Shown piece after piece: positions 1-12,074 of a stretch of 64,000 nucleotides of DNA. The position numbers and the translations under genes are program-made. The DNA is from Karstenula rhodostoma CBS 690.94. Its lineage: Eukaryota > Ascomycota > Dothideomycetes > Pleosporales > Didymosphaeriaceae. Numbering within the stretch: position 1 is the stretch's first letter; each line of letters begins with the position of its first letter. The stretch is from the NCBI GenBank assembly GCA_010093485.1, contig MU001504.1, forward strand, positions 1,061,769 to 1,125,768, in the 5' to 3' direction. A model generated the notes under the pieces. It ran no database searches. It was not told the DNA's origin and saw only the letters and a list, made by a program, of their open reading frames with translations.

Positions 1-1481
1 ATGGCAAAGTCGGACAGATCGAGGCCGATCTTCAACTGGCTGAATTCCTCCTCGACTGTATGAAATGCCATAATGAACGACTGTCCCTTCTTGCTGTTTA
101 ATGCAGGTAACGGCACTGCTGAAGACAAAGATCGGATAAAGGTGACAACCACGGCGAGTTCGCCTAGAGCATTAAACTCGCGCTCGTCCATTTTATCCTT
201 CTCTAAAGGATGAGCTCGATGCAGGTCCTCGAGCTTCTGAAGCCATTCAGCAGCCTTTGACCACGTTGTATCGGTTTGACAGAGTCGGAGCATGTAGTGT
301 AGTTGTGGATTCTCCACCGTCAGAGACTCCGGGTCGCGTTTCATAGCGATACGAATGGTGCCATTTTTCTGCTTGTCAGACATTCGCTTGAACCACTTAT
401 TGCCACCTGAGCCCGTGGCTACACTCCGCCTGAACATGCCCTGTGCACGGTTGTATTCTAGGACACACACCTTGGAGAGCTCTTGCAAGAGAATAGCACG
501 AAGCTGCTTATCAGGCGCGTCATGCAGTAGAGCTGTAAGACGATGTATGTAATTCCACACAGCTGCACTCTTAACGGCGTTGTTGATGGCATCGAACAAA
601 GCCGCGCTGATATAGTCGTCGGTGTAGGCCGGTAGCACACGCCCCTTCTCATCGGCCACAAGTTCAGGTCGTGTGAAGAACCAAATATTCGTTTCATAAG
701 CGAGAACTGTAGGCTCCGTGCATATCAAGTCAATGTATTCTTCCAGAGACGATCGTCGATCAAGCGAGCTTTTGAGCAGGTCGGCAAGCTCAACCTTCTT
801 CGGAGCTGCATGGAAAGATAGATCGGACAGCGCTGCAGTCGCGGCCTCGGCAGGATTTTTTGGTCGTGTTTTCTGGTCACGAGTGGTGGAAGCAGCTTCG
901 AGGATGTCTTCGATGATAATGTTCAGAGACTGCAGCAGGTACTGTTGTCGAAGTAGAATGAGGTGACCGGTTGATTGGGGCACAACCAGTTGAGCCCGGA
1001 TGGCTGGAGCCATGGCGGTAAGGAACTCCTTTTTGTTACCACGCGCGGTGACCTCGACTGACTTGCCGTAGCTCTCCTCGTCGAAGAACAGCGTATACCC
1101 ATCTTTGACTTTATGGGTGTCTGTAAGCTCAAGGTTCTTTTTATTCATCATATCGACGATATGTGCGTGGTCTCCAAGACCACCATTGACTCCAGCTTTG
1201 TACTGCTCTTGCAGCGAAGTTGTTGCTCGATGTTTGAGCATGTCGAGAAGGAAGTCGGAAGAGGGAGCTGTGATGTCCCGCAAGTTCCACTCAGGCATGA
1301 ATTTATACACATTACCAAGGCTTGCATCTGTGGGACTCTTCAGTACGTTGACAGAGCCCGCTTTCAAGGCCTCTGCTCGTTGTGCTTGGGGGAGAGAACG
1401 CCACATTTGCTCAACGCGAGGGCCATGGCGCTTGTACTTCCGCGTCAAGTCGCGATGGAGTGCTTTGATGGCCTCATCCAT
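1..1481 (-). CDS. Conserved fungal protein of unknown function, partial (C-terminus beyond window)
   Basis: An uninterrupted reverse frame runs from an ATG at 1481-1479 to base 1, giving about 493 residues with the C-terminus missing. The frame has no ATG between this one and an upstream stop near 1580, so this is the first start available unless an unseen upstream exon exists. The start reads MDEAIKALHRDLTRKY and is mostly helical, with charged helices and long leucine-rich stretches (ILLRQQYLLQSLNIIIEDIL near residue 165). No signal peptide or membrane segment is visible, so it is probably soluble. I do not recognise a domain and assign no function. It sits upstream of, and on the same strand as, the F-box gene. 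Codon use looks genuinely coding. Confidence 0.7.
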   Translation of the reverse strand, partial: MDEAIKALHRDLTRKYKRHGPRVEQMWRSLPQAQRAEALKAGSVNVLKSPTDASLGNVYKFMPEWNLRDITAPSSDFLLDMLKHRATTSLQEQYKAGVNGGLGDHAHIVDMMNKKNLELTDTHKVKDGYTLFFDEESYGKSVEVTARGNKKEFLTAMAPAIRAQLVVPQSTGHLILLRQQYLLQSLNIIIEDILEAASTTRDQKTRPKNPAEAATAALSDLSFHAAPKKVELADLLKSSLDRRSSLEEYIDLICTEPTVLAYETNIWFFTRPELVADEKGRVLPAYTDDYISAALFDAINNAVKSAAVWNYIHRLTALLHDAPDKQLRAILLQELSKVCVLEYNRAQGMFRRSVATGSGGNKWFKRMSDKQKNGTIRIAMKRDPESLTVENPQLHYMLRLCQTDTTWSKAAEWLQKLEDLHRAHPLEKDKMDEREFNALGELAVVVTFIRSLSSAVPLPALNSKKGQSFIMAFHTVEEEFSQLKIGLDLSDFA

Positions 1482-1970
1482 TGCGTCCAAGCTGGGGTCG
1501 AGAAGGTAATGCGTGCTGGTGGTAGCTGTGAGTGTGACAGATGCAACAATCGTTTGACCTCGCTTCGGGTAGTGGGGCTCTCAGATGATAGGGAGCCAGT
1601 AATAGAAGTCTTTCGAACCCGAATTGTGTATTGTTGAGGTTGCTTGGATGACAGCGAGGGTGCAGTATAAGAGGGGCAATGTAGGGTTCAAGTACGGTAC
1701 CCGCAGGTAGGGGCGTTCAACCGGTTTGGACCTAGCATGTCTTGGCAATCATGTGATTCTTGCACCTGGGTAAACTTTGAAGTCGCTGCTATTATGCCAT
1801 AGAGCTAATAGAATATCGTCTAAGATGATAACGCCGGCTATGCACACTTTCCTTGCTAAATGATTACATAGCCCAAGTAAGAAAAACCAGCAAAAAGCCA
1901 CCCTGGGTATATGCAACGAACGCATCCCTGAAAACAACATACAGATTCCTCCTGCTAACTCCGATCATTA
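1482..1970. other. Intergenic, no gene seen
   Basis: This gap separates the 5' end of the partial gene from the 3' end of the F-box gene; both are read on the minus strand. Short ORFs here have no recognisable content. It presumably holds the promoter of the partial gene and the 3' untranslated region of the F-box gene. Confidence 0.5.
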
Positions 1971-4900
1971 TCATGTGTCTGGCCCAGGTGCCGCATTCTC
2001 CACCTTGATTGCTGGTGGCGGAGGTTCCTCTGGCTCATATACTGGCCTACGAGGCGGAAGCGGTTCGTCTCGCTCCTCATGGTAGACGTACTCGGGCACA
2101 CCCTGGTAGTGGCGTGCATGTGGCCGTTCGTAGGCGACCGGCACGTATTGAACACGCTCCGGTTCGTACTCTACGTATCGTCCGTAAGAATGACGCGGCG
2201 GACGAGGGTCTCGAGGTACTTGGATGACTTCATACTCGTCAAGTGGGCGTCCGTACTCATCGACATACATGGGTGGCCGGCCTCCGCGCGGCTCCTCCGT
2301 ATAACGACTATCAGCGTAGCGATATCTTGGCGGCGAGTAAGGGTGTAGACGATCCTGAACGGAGACATAGTCTTGTGGAGGACGACGAGGTTGAAGGGAA
2401 GTCTCTTCAGCGGCTCCTCTTTCAACGCTTTGATCCCGAGAGTAGGTAGAATCCTGCTCAGCGCCTGGCTGCGGGGTCTCCTGTTGGTCGATCCGGCGGC
2501 GTTGTTCTTCATATCGTTTACTCTGCGAACGACTCATACTGGATCCTCGAGCATACGGCTCTTCACGAGCCGCGCCCAAATATCTATAGTAGCGGGAGGG
2601 AACATGATCATTGTATTTGTCCCTTCGGCGCTGCGGTCCAGGTCTCCTTGGTCCCCGTGTATTGTCCGGTGTAGGAACTTGGCGTCCGGAAGAATGGTAT
2701 TCATCGTTCCTTGATCCATTAGACACAGTAGAAGCTGTGCGGTGAGGCGGCACATGAGCTCGACGCTGTTCAGGTATAACTTCAGGTACAACAAAACTGG
2801 GCGGCGGCGGTGTGTATCGAGTTCCATCATCCAGTTCCGGACCTGCTGCAATGGGCTGGTGTACCTCAAGACGTGGCGCTCCTTGACCTGCGGATGCCAT
2901 TGTTTGACTCGGAACGAAGTCTTCCAAGAATCGGTCGGCAGCAGATTTGCCATCCACAGGACTGGGGCCGACCGATCCAGATTCCACCCTAACCTGATGT
3001 CCGGGGTGCCTAGCCTCATCTTCTACATACCGGACGTGGCGAGAGGCAGGTTGATAGTCTTCCTCGTACCGCCCGGCACGGGGATGTGCGAACGTAACTT
3101 CATCACGACGATAGTAGGCTTCCTCATCGCGATATAGAGGTCGTCTTCTCTGAAATTCCTCATACACTGACTCCGACTCCCGGTGGTGTCGAGATCCCGG
3201 AGCGTATTCAATGTATTCCTGTGGACGGTCAAATTCCTCACGACTAGGGTCCAAAGGCTGTGGGAAAAAATGTTTGTTAGCTCTTTTCACCACGAATGTC
3301 GGCTTCTGCAGCTGACCTACCTGGTAACGTGGCTCGGCATAGTAGCGCTGCCTATGGTCCGCCGGACTGCTACGGTAAGAAGTCCTTCCGTTGGCCCTCC
3401 TTGGTTGTGTGGAGAGAGCAGGCCGCAGGGGGTCATACTCATCCTCCGTTGGTTTGGATAGCTTTGGAGAGCCGGTATACGGTGATGCCAACGATGACGG
3501 ACCGGGTCCTCCGGTCGATATTCCCGGAGTCCCGCCATCATTTGCAGCATCTCTTGGATCCTTAGGCACGGACTCACCACTGTCTACCTTGCCAATTTTG
3601 GGAAGTGGGGTAGGGAACAGTTTTGGAAACACGGTAGCTACCGTATGTAGCTTGTCGTCGTCCATACCAGGGGCGTGAATAAGGCCGGAAATGAGGCGGT
3701 CGCTCGGAAGCTCTATCATGTCTTCCTTCCAGTCCAGAGATTTTGGCAAATGACCATTCCCAAACAATGGAACCTGGGATCCAAGATGCTGAGACTTAAA
3801 GTGCAAAAACAAACTCGAGACTGTGTAAGTCTTTCTTTCCTCGTTACGAGGACCGTGAGAAACTTCGTCCTGGCAAGCTTTGCACGAAAGACCTGGAGCG
3901 TTTTTCAGAGCGCGGGGTACCTGGTGGCTAGAAAAAGCGTCAATGAAATGGCCCAAGTTGGGCTCATGGTTGTAGTCGACATGGAATTTGGAGATGACAC
4001 GCTGCATCAAAACGTATATGCGGAGACTGTTCGGAAGATCCTTGACACCAGAGGTTTGCTTCCAGATGTCCAGGGCCATTTCGATGACTGTACTCACCTG
4101 CTTATCGAATAAGCTTGTGCGATGGTTAGTGTCATCTGACCTGTGGGACATGTCTCTCATGCCAGCGGCAGCTTGTGATGGACCAGTTGGGGGAGGTGCG
4201 ATGGCCGGATTGGACATCGCTGGGGAAGTCATGTATCCATTTCCCGGGTGTGCTCCATAGCCGGGTGGTGCCATGGGTTGGTATTGATAAGCATCCATGG
4301 AAGAACCATACGACTGGTTATACTCGTACCCTGGCATTCCAGTTGAGCCCATTTGAGGAGGAGCAAACGGTCCCGCGTAGTGGCCACTGTACTGATACGG
4401 CCCAGGACTTGCTTGGGGAAGATGAGCTTGCATATGAGGAGTGGATGTTCCCGCACGCGAATACCCACCGTAGTAAGCGCCATAACCGGAGTGGGCAGCA
4501 GAGCCTAACGCAGAGTGGAAAGCAGGCTTGACAGAAGTGGGGTCTGGGTGAAACGGGGTTTCCTCTGGCCATTCAGCTTCTCTCCACGCGACAACAACAT
4601 TGCCAACGCTGAATGCATTAGTGTGCTTAGCTCCAAAGTGCTGGACAACACCCTCGAAACCGTAGAATTTGGTGTTCCCTTCACAGCCAGATCCATAGCA
4701 CAGGAACAGCTCTTTCCGGAACTGCTCGGTTAGGTTTTTGATTTTGTTGTCATATACCCACTTCATACTGTCCAATACAAGCTTGGGCCTGCTGGAATCC
4801 GAGCCATCGTGGGATGTGTCTTGGGTATGTCCATGAACAGTTGTTGCGTTCTCATTGGCAGCCTCGGCCTTGAATGTACGACGCACGTATACCAAGACAT

Positions 4901-6593
4901 CCACGGCGAACTTCGGGCTGCTGTCGTAAGTTACTGCTCTGCCGCCGTCCCAGTCTCTGTTGATAAAATCATCGGCAATGGCGCTGAGTTTGTCGCGAAT
5001 GGGACGCTGAGCTTCGTCCCATTCCCGATCCATGATTTCTTTGGATTCCTTGGGGTTTACCTCCGAGGGACGACGGTCTAGATTTTTGGGAAGGGTCGTG
5101 AGACGCGACACGTGGTCAGCCTCCGCTTGTTGGGCAGCAGGGAGTTGGGCAACAAGGCGGGGCTCAAGCACGCTCCACGCATCATCAGTCATTGGCTGGG
5201 ATATTTGAATGGCTGCTCTGAAAGAGTCCATGTGTCGTAACACATTTGGTGGAATTGAAGGCCGCATCTGCTGGCACCGTCGTTCAATATCCGCTTTGCG
5301 GTTTGCTTTGGCTTCATTCGCATCATGAAGTCCGCGCGGATTGCCAGGTTGCGGTGTGTATTGCTGAGGAACGGTCGACGGGCGCGAATGTATGTGAGGA
5401 TAGTTTGGAGCTGAATCCGTTAGGCTGTATCCAAGGATGTGCGAGGACTGCAGCGGTGCGCGACCTTCCTGGACAGGATCAGAGGTCGAAAAATACTTAC
5501 TCGCTGGGAGAGGGGCATGGATAACAAGGGAGGGAGTATGGTGCGTTGGTGATCGGCCCAACTCGCTCAGAAACGTTTGTTGGGGAGCAGGCGTGCTCGA
5601 TGCTGCTGACTTTGTGTCGTTATGGGCCGACCACGACTGATACTTATCCTCCCAGCGCGCCCAGTTTTCTGCCAACTTCATACGCTCATGCCCGCGGGCG
5701 TCTAGACCTTTTGACCATTCCTCTGCTGCGGCAGGCCCGAGAGCTAATGCCTCGTCCAATTCATTGCTGATCTCTTCCACCTGTGGCTTATAGTAGTATT
5801 TGACAAGCTCGACACCGGCTGGGATGTTTGCAGCCTGAAGCATGTAGGCAGGGACGTAGTTGCGGTCGTTCGTCATGAAGGCATAAGGCAGGGCGGCCCG
5901 GAGGGCGGATACGCTGGAGAACAGCAAACTCGTGTCCTACAGGGTCAATGCTTGTTCATCGGATGCGTTGGTTCTACTCACCGTTTGACATCTCCCTGCA
6001 AGACACTCTCCGCATGCCCTGATCCCAAACGGCCAGATGGTCCGTACGCCGTCGTTGCCAGGGCCTTTGCGCCAAAGCTTGTCCCCTGTTCTTGTTGTTC
6101 CCCAGTCGAGCTTCTGGCAGAATTGGCATCTCCTGGACCAGACGAGCTGCCAGATTTGCAGCTCAGAAAACCCTGGAAGCGGTTTTGGAGACTTTACAGG
6201 AAGTGCATTGCGGGCTGCAGCCCAGACAGAATCAGACTTTATGAGACGTAGCGACCCAGGGTCTGGGTCCGAAACAGAGACGTCTTGCACGTCTGTCAAG
6301 TAAGAATGAAACGATCGATTGACTTGAAGCAATCGACCCAAGTCAAAGAGAGAACAGCGAAGAAACACATGCTGCCATATTGCTGGTGGGAGACCAGCAC
6401 ATGGCTTACGCGCAGAAACACCAGAAGACGGAGCGTCAAGCCTGCGCTTCTTCAGCTGGGGCAAGGCAGGCTCTTCTGCCTTGCGCTTTGTATTCACGGC
6501 ATCGTCTCGGTGTTGTGCTGGGGGAGTGTTGGGCTTCGACTCGGACCCGTAGAAATCCACCGAGGAAGCCGTGCTGGACTCGCGATCGTCCAT
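1971..6593 (-). CDS. Very large F-box protein with zinc-finger-like motifs and a disordered Tyr/Arg/Pro-rich tail
   Basis: Modelled as join(1971..3257, 3321..5936, 5982..6593) on the minus strand, 1504 aa. Intron 5937-5981 (45 nt, GTGAGT..TAG) links two long frames that would otherwise look like two genes. Residues 67-105 form an F-box (LPPAIWQHVFLRCSLFDLGR), preceded by a basic KKRR nuclear-type signal. CxxC pairs follow near 156 and 194 (CQFC, CGEC). Two further Cys/His clusters near residues 610-640 and 890-920 look like degenerate zinc fingers. The last 500 residues are rich in R, Y, P and E and look disordered. As an F-box protein it would probably recruit a target to an SCF ubiquitin ligase; the substrate is unknown. 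Intron 3258-3320 is 63 nt and stopless, so it may be retained. It is divergent from abp1. Confidence 0.8.
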
Positions 6594-7256
6594 GGTTCCC
6601 TTGCCGGGCGAAGCTCACAGATGGAGCTCCACCAGACGCGCGCGACAGGCTGGCGACATGAATCGGCGACGGGGCGGTTGCGCGTGAGAGTGAATGGTGC
6701 GTGGGACGGTAGGAGATGCGGCGACGGGGCCTAGCCTTCACCGGAAGGGACGTGAACGCAAAGGATGGTTGGGATTGCGGGGAGGATTCACATGGCCTAG
6801 AGTTGGTGTCGTGAAGTCTGGCGAGGAAGACAGGCAGACGGCCGGGTCCCGTGAGCTCCCCAGAAGATGGCGAGCGCTCGGCCGTTGTCAGCCAACCGTT
6901 GCGTGAGGCGTGCCGCGGCCAGTGCGCTCCAACGACCCCAGTGTTGCCAGCGCCCTTGCTCGGTCATGTGACTGATGACGCGGTGGGCTTGGCGGGCTCT
7001 GCTGGGGAAACAGCGGCCCGAGGAGGTTTGAGGCTGTGCGGTGGTGGTGGAGCAGAGCTGTGCTCATGCATGCACGCCCACGTAACGTACACACCACGAG
7101 TGCCTACGTGAACACGCATCCCCTGCCTCACTGTGCGCCACGCTCCCGGCGGCTCTGAGACACGTTTAATCGCGGATCCCTCCCCGTGCCTCCTGGACAT
7201 CCTCGACCCCTCCACTCCCGCCGTGTGCCCAAACACAGCTTTACACCGACCTCGCC
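6594..7256. promoter_or_regulatory. Divergent promoter between F-box gene and abp1
   Basis: These 663 bp lie between two divergently transcribed start codons and must contain both promoters and 5' untranslated regions. CT-rich stretches occur just before the abp1 start. No specific factor site can be named with confidence. Confidence 0.5.
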
Positions 7257-9887
7257 ATGTCCTCGCTCAACACATCGAGCAACGGCCCAAACATAAGACG
7301 AAGCTACGAAAACGTGGTCAATTCGCCGCCCCCGTCAGGTCCCCAGGCGAATTCGCCCACCTTTGGCCAGTGGGCCCTCTTCACCGTCACTGCTCCCCTC
7401 GTTAGCGCCTTCCAGCACGATGGCGGCAAGGAGAGCGTCCTGAAGGTCCAGACGACCGGCGAGGGCGAGCTTGCCGATTTGATCGACGAATTCTCAGATG
7501 GCCGCATCCAGTTTGCATTCGTCAAAGTCAAGGACCCCAACTCTTCGCTTCCCAAGAATGTCCTGATTGCTTGGGTACGTGGCTCGTGGAACCCGCCAGA
7601 AACTAGGCTGACAGTGGTAGTGCGGCGAGGGTGTGCCTGAGCGGACCAAGGGCTACTTCGGAACCCATCTTGGGGTTGTCTCCAAACTGCTCCATGTACA
7701 TCATTCCCATCGGCTCCGCACCTCGAAACGCTGACCATGTGTAGGGATATCACGTCCAGGTCACCGCACGGTCGGATGCTGACCTCACACCCGAGCGCAT
7801 CGTGCAAAAAGTCTCCGAGGCCTCCGGCGCAAACTACTCGGGGGCTCCGAGCATCCCTTCCTCCAACAAGCCTCCGCCCGTCGCCGCGAAGAAGCCCGTT
7901 TTCACACCTACGCAGGTAGGTGGTGGGGGTGGGGGTGGGGGTGCTGGCTTCAACCCGCTAGCCCGGTCCCGAGTAGCGCCCAAGCAGGACACCGACGCCG
8001 ATGGCTGGGGTGCTGACGCCCCAGAGGTTACCCGGTCGCAGCTGCAGAAGGTGGAATCTGCCTACAAGCCGACCAAGGTCAACATAGCAGAGCTCACCTC
8101 CAAAAGGGAGCCGTCGCGTTACCAGCCCCAGGAACCGCAAGCTACGCCCCCAGACGTTGTCAAGGGTGACTACCAACCCATTGGCAAGGTGGATATCGCC
8201 GCACTTCGCGCCCAGGCCAAGTCTTCTGCGCAGGACGATAGACCCACGGTGGTCAAGGGCGCATACGAGCCCATCGGCAAGGTCGACATAGCCGCTATCC
8301 GGGCCAAGGCGCAGGCACCGCCGCCTTCGTCTGGCCTTACACCCGCAGCAACCGGTTCCTCCGCCCGTAGCGACGAGAATGAAGAGACTCCCAAATCTCT
8401 TACGGAGCGATCGGCCGCATTCAAGCAACCAGAGCGGCTGACGAGTCTACCGAAGCCTAAAGTTGCCAACAAGTTTGGCGGCGCAAGCGCATTTACTGGT
8501 ACGAAGGCTCCCACGCCCAACGAGTTTGGCGTCAAGCCTGCCATACAGGCGACCGCCCCGATTGGCAGCGCCAGCAAGACTTTTGCGGACCAGGGAGGCA
8601 AAACACCGGCGCAGCTATGGGCAGAAAAGAAGGCGGCTCAGGGTCAGCCTGTCAAGTCATTCACCACTGGCGAGAAGGCCGCGTCCCCCGTGCAAGCTCA
8701 GAAGAGCGGCGGCGGCTGGCAGAGTGGCTACACGGGCAAGTCTTGGGCAGCAGTACAGACGACCCGCACCGGCCAGTCTGCAGCAAGCAACCTCAGCGAG
8801 CAGCGTACCGGAGAGCAGGAAGCACCCTCTTCTCCAGGCGGTGGTTTTGGCGCTCTTAAGGATCGCTTCGCGGGTGCTGCCCCTATGGGCGCTCCCACCA
8901 GCCGTCCTGTACCCGAGCCCTCAGCTCCTAGCCCGCCTGCGTTGGATAACTCGAACAAGCCGAACGCGAGCGCACGAGGTGTCCCCATGCCAGGACTACC
9001 CAGACGTCCTGCAGAACCTGAAGAAGAAGACGACGATGTGCCCTCCGTCCAGCATCAACGCCTTCCTTCACCTCCACCCCAGCCTCCACGCAGCCCTTCA
9101 CCGGAGCCTTCTGGTTCGCCTGTGCGCATAGCTATGCCTGTCAGCCGCAACGCTGCACCTGCAGAGCTTTCGCCAGCCGAAGAGCAAGCCCCGCCTATGC
9201 CCACGCGCGGGCTCAGTCAAGCTGCCAAGGAGCATCGTGACCTTTCGCCAGAGCGTCAAGTGGAGTCAAAGGACCCCGCACGAGGCGCTGGCGCTGCTGT
9301 TGCAGCAGCCACTTTTGGAGCTGGCGCTGTCGCTGGCGCTGCGGTCGGTGCTGCAGCTGGTGCAGCGGCAGGCGGAGGCAGTGGTGGCAAGCGTGCTGTC
9401 GCCCAGTACGATTACGAGAGAGCAGAAGAGAACGAACTTGAACTGCACGAAGGTGAATTAGTCACTGACATTGACATGGTAGACGAGGATTGGTGGATGG
9501 GTACCAACTCCCGCGGTGAACAAGGTCTGTTCCCGTCCAACTATGTTGAGTTGGTCGAAGACGACGGAGACGATGATGCCGGCGCCGGCGCACCTCCGCC
9601 CCTGCCCACTCATCCTGCTGAAGAAGCACCCCCAGCAGGTCCACCGCAGCCTGCTGGTGGTAGCGGTGCCACTGCCGTTGCTATCTACGAATATGAAGCC
9701 GCAGAGGATAATGAGATCAGCTTCCCCGAGGATGCCACAATCACTAACATTGTAAGTCATCTTATTCCTTTGGTTCTTCAGTTCTCTAATCTGTGATCAG
9801 GAATTTCCCGACGAAGACTGGTGGCTCGGCAGCTATGGCGGCAAGTCCGGACTTTTCCCTGCCAACTACGTGCAACTCAATGAATAA
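7257..9887 (+). CDS. abp1: Actin-binding protein Abp1/drebrin-like, ADF-H plus two SH3 domains
   Basis: Modelled as join(7257..7574, 7621..7695, 7745..9751, 9801..9887), 828 aa; all introns are GT-AG. Residues about 15-150 form an ADF/cofilin-homology domain (VKVKDPNSSLPKNVLIAWCG, then GYFGTHLGVVSKLLHGYHVQ). Three spaced repeats ending in VDIAALR-type motifs follow near residues 234, 273 and 304, a feature of fungal Abp1. The middle is Pro/Ala-rich and disordered. Two SH3 domains close the protein (about 681-737 and 773-828; YDYERAEENELEL with DWWMG, and YEYEAAEDNEISF with DWWLG). In yeast the family binds F-actin at endocytic patches, activates Arp2/3 and recruits SH3 ligands. A poly-Gly run (GGT/GGG repeat at 7920-7941) is slippage-prone but in frame. 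The identification is firm. Confidence 0.93.
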
Positions 9888-10718
9888 ATCCTTGGCTCGG
9901 GTGGTACGTCGTGTGGTAGCGATGGGGTTAGCGAGTATCGGTTTTGCATGCACGTGGGCGCGTGTCGCTCCGCTTGTTGAGTGAAGGTCACCGCAAGACT
10001 GGGCATCCTTTGGAACAAAAGTTTAAAGCAGATCAAATGTAAATGTTACCTCTCACCTGTTCCGCTACGCCAAAGCGTCGCAAGGCACCGACATATTGAC
10101 GTGGAATATAACTTTACGCAGCTGAAACCTCGATGCAATAATTCTTACGATGACCCCTTGCACGATGGTTCTTTCCACACCCTAACCACGTTTTCACACG
10201 AGTTTCGAAGCCCTTGGCTCCTCAGCCGTTTCTGGCTCTCCCGATAGTTTGGCATCCCAAAATCGCCTCTTCGTCCGCTTCCCCCCGCTCATCCATCGTT
10301 GCCCCAACAGTTCAGAGACCTAATTCTTCTTCCTCGCACCACTCTTTCATTCCCTTCTTCTCTCTTCCACCACAAGTGAACAGAATACGGCATTCGTCTT
10401 GCTATCGAGTCATCCCGGCTGCATCATCCACAAAACTGTCCACTCGTATCACCTCAGACTCATCATCGCTCTCCACACCAGACCCTACTACAGTCCCTCT
10501 ACCTAGCCACTCATCCAAGGTCAAATTTGATACTTCGCGCGCTCGGGCAAGCCGCGGCAAAACACGGTAAAGGAACTCAGTGGGGTGCCAAAACACAAAG
10601 ATTTCAAACAGATTCAGTCAAGGTCGTCGAGTCAACCCAGGGCTCATCAACGCTTTCCTGGTAGACACAATGCAATCGGTATCCTGTACTGCATCCCAGT
10701 CTAAGCACTTCACCCACC
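9888..10718. other. Intergenic, CT-rich, carries dispersed repeat copy A
   Basis: This 830-bp stretch lies between abp1 and the coiled-coil gene. From about 10200 to 10400 it is rich in CT and TC tracts, as expected for a fungal 5' region of the downstream gene. The only other identifiable content is a copy of a short dispersed repeat around 10527-10600. ORFs here show no coding character. Confidence 0.5.
10522..10618 (+). repeat. Short dispersed repeat, copy A
   Basis: The core at about 10527-10600 matches 32320-32395 over roughly 75 bp at about 80% identity by eye. Shared blocks include CTTCGCGCGC, GCAAGCCGC, GCAAAAC, GGAACTC and GTGGGGTGCCAAAACA. It ends in an A-rich tail. It is bounded by CAAGGTC on the left (10515-10521) and CAAGGTC on the right (10619-10625), a possible but weaker target-site duplication than that of copy B. 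I see no coding capacity. Most likely it is a small retroposed element. Confidence 0.6.
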
Positions 10719-12074
10719 ATGATGTTCATCCCCCCAGCCATCACCTCCTTCTTCGCCGCGCTCCGCGGCCCCGACCCCACAGACGTCCCCGCCCAGATCC
10801 AAGAGCTCCTCGACAATAATGCAGCGCAACAAGACCACATCTCCACCCTCGAGCTCGACGTCATCTACTACCAAACGTGCAACGCCGCGCTCCACGCCAA
10901 CGAGCAGGCCACGCAGAAAGACATCTCGGAGACTCTCGCCATCGCAGACAAGCTCGTCAAACCCCATCGCGACTCGCGCTGGGTAGACGAACAAACCCGC
11001 AAGGCAGTGCCGCCGTGGAAGCAGTACTGCGCTTCTGTCGTGCAGGAGAACGAAAAGCTCGCCCGTCAGGCGGAGGCGTGGGGGGAGCAGTTCGCCGCGC
11101 TGAACACGCAGGTTGCAGCGCTAGTGAAGGAGATGCAGCAGAAATTTGAGGAGGTGGCGGGTGTGACGGAGCAGAGCGAGGGCGAGGTGGAGCGGTTGAG
11201 AGAGGCGAATGCAGCGTTGGAGGAGGAAGTGCAGTCTACCATCGACCATCACATGAAGGATAAGGCGGAGCTTGCGGAGGTGAAGTGGGGCATGGAGGAG
11301 TGGAAGAGTGGGGTGCGGAAGGCGAATTGGAAGTGGCAGATGTGGTTTATGGCGAAGACGAGGATGGAGCTGGCGGAGAAGTGTATAGTGGGGCATAGGG
11401 CGCAGGTTGAGAGGCTGGTGAAGGAGAAACACGAGGCGCTCATCGCGGAGAGGGATGGTGCTGTGCAGGCGAAAGAGAAGATGGAAGGGGAGATGGAAAT
11501 GCTGAAGCAGGACCTCGCTGGTGAGCAGTTCCTCCATCGTGTCGCCATCGATGTCACGCAGAGGCTGCAACAAGAACTCAAGGACGCAAAGGATGGCTAC
11601 GGGCTTCTTTACACCGAGTATGTACGGCTCGGCGAGGCGGCCGTGCAAAACGAAAAAGTCTACAGCTTGTGGTCTCACGCGCAATCGGCGGAGCTGTGGG
11701 AGATGCACCGGCTGCAGCTCGAAAACGCACAGGCCAGCAGAGAAGCAGAGATCGCCTATAATGGGCTAGCTGCCGCGTATCGCGAGATGTTGAGCGCATG
11801 TGACGACTACAAGGCAGAGGTAGATACGACCCAGGCAACTGTTGATGAGATGGAGGGCCGGCTCCAGGCCGTGAAAGCTAGAGTCGACGCCTTGAAAGAG
11901 CAGCGCAACGTGTTTCAGCAGCGCGAGAAGGTTTTGGAGGAGGACCTATTGCATTCAAAAGCGGATCGGGATGCTGTGCTTGAGAAGTTGGTGGTGGCGT
12001 TGGAGCAGAAGAAAGAGGCGTTAGAGAGCCAGCTTGAGGCTTGGAAGATGGTGGATAGACTGAGAAAGGGATAG
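10719..12074 (+). CDS. Coiled-coil protein, ends at an in-frame TAG
   Basis: Single-exon frame of 451 aa. After a short N-terminus (MMFIPPAITSFFAALRGPD) nearly the whole protein is heptad-patterned and rich in E, K, Q, A and L, with long predicted coiled coils and no membrane segment. The start is ATGATG; either Met could serve. I do not recognise an orthologue, and coiled-coil similarity alone says nothing about function; tethering or cytoskeletal roles are conceivable. The frame stops at TAG 12072-12074, but the same frame stays open for 92 more codons of strongly acidic sequence, so the stop may be a nonsense mutation, a readthrough site or inside an unrecognised intron. Confidence 0.65.
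   Translation: MMFIPPAITSFFAALRGPDPTDVPAQIQELLDNNAAQQDHISTLELDVIYYQTCNAALHANEQATQKDISETLAIADKLVKPHRDSRWVDEQTRKAVPPWKQYCASVVQENEKLARQAEAWGEQFAALNTQVAALVKEMQQKFEEVAGVTEQSEGEVERLREANAALEEEVQSTIDHHMKDKAELAEVKWGMEEWKSGVRKANWKWQMWFMAKTRMELAEKCIVGHRAQVERLVKEKHEALIAERDGAVQAKEKMEGEMEMLKQDLAGEQFLHRVAIDVTQRLQQELKDAKDGYGLLYTEYVRLGEAAVQNEKVYSLWSHAQSAELWEMHRLQLENAQASREAEIAYNGLAAAYREMLSACDDYKAEVDTTQATVDEMEGRLQAVKARVDALKEQRNVFQQREKVLEEDLLHSKADRDAVLEKLVVALEQKKEALESQLEAWKMVDRLRKG

Noticed and set aside
5937..6593. Treating the F-box ORF and the 1318-codon ORF as two genes
   Set aside because: A 45-nt consensus intron joins them in frame, and the N-terminal part ends abruptly in intron-like sequence.
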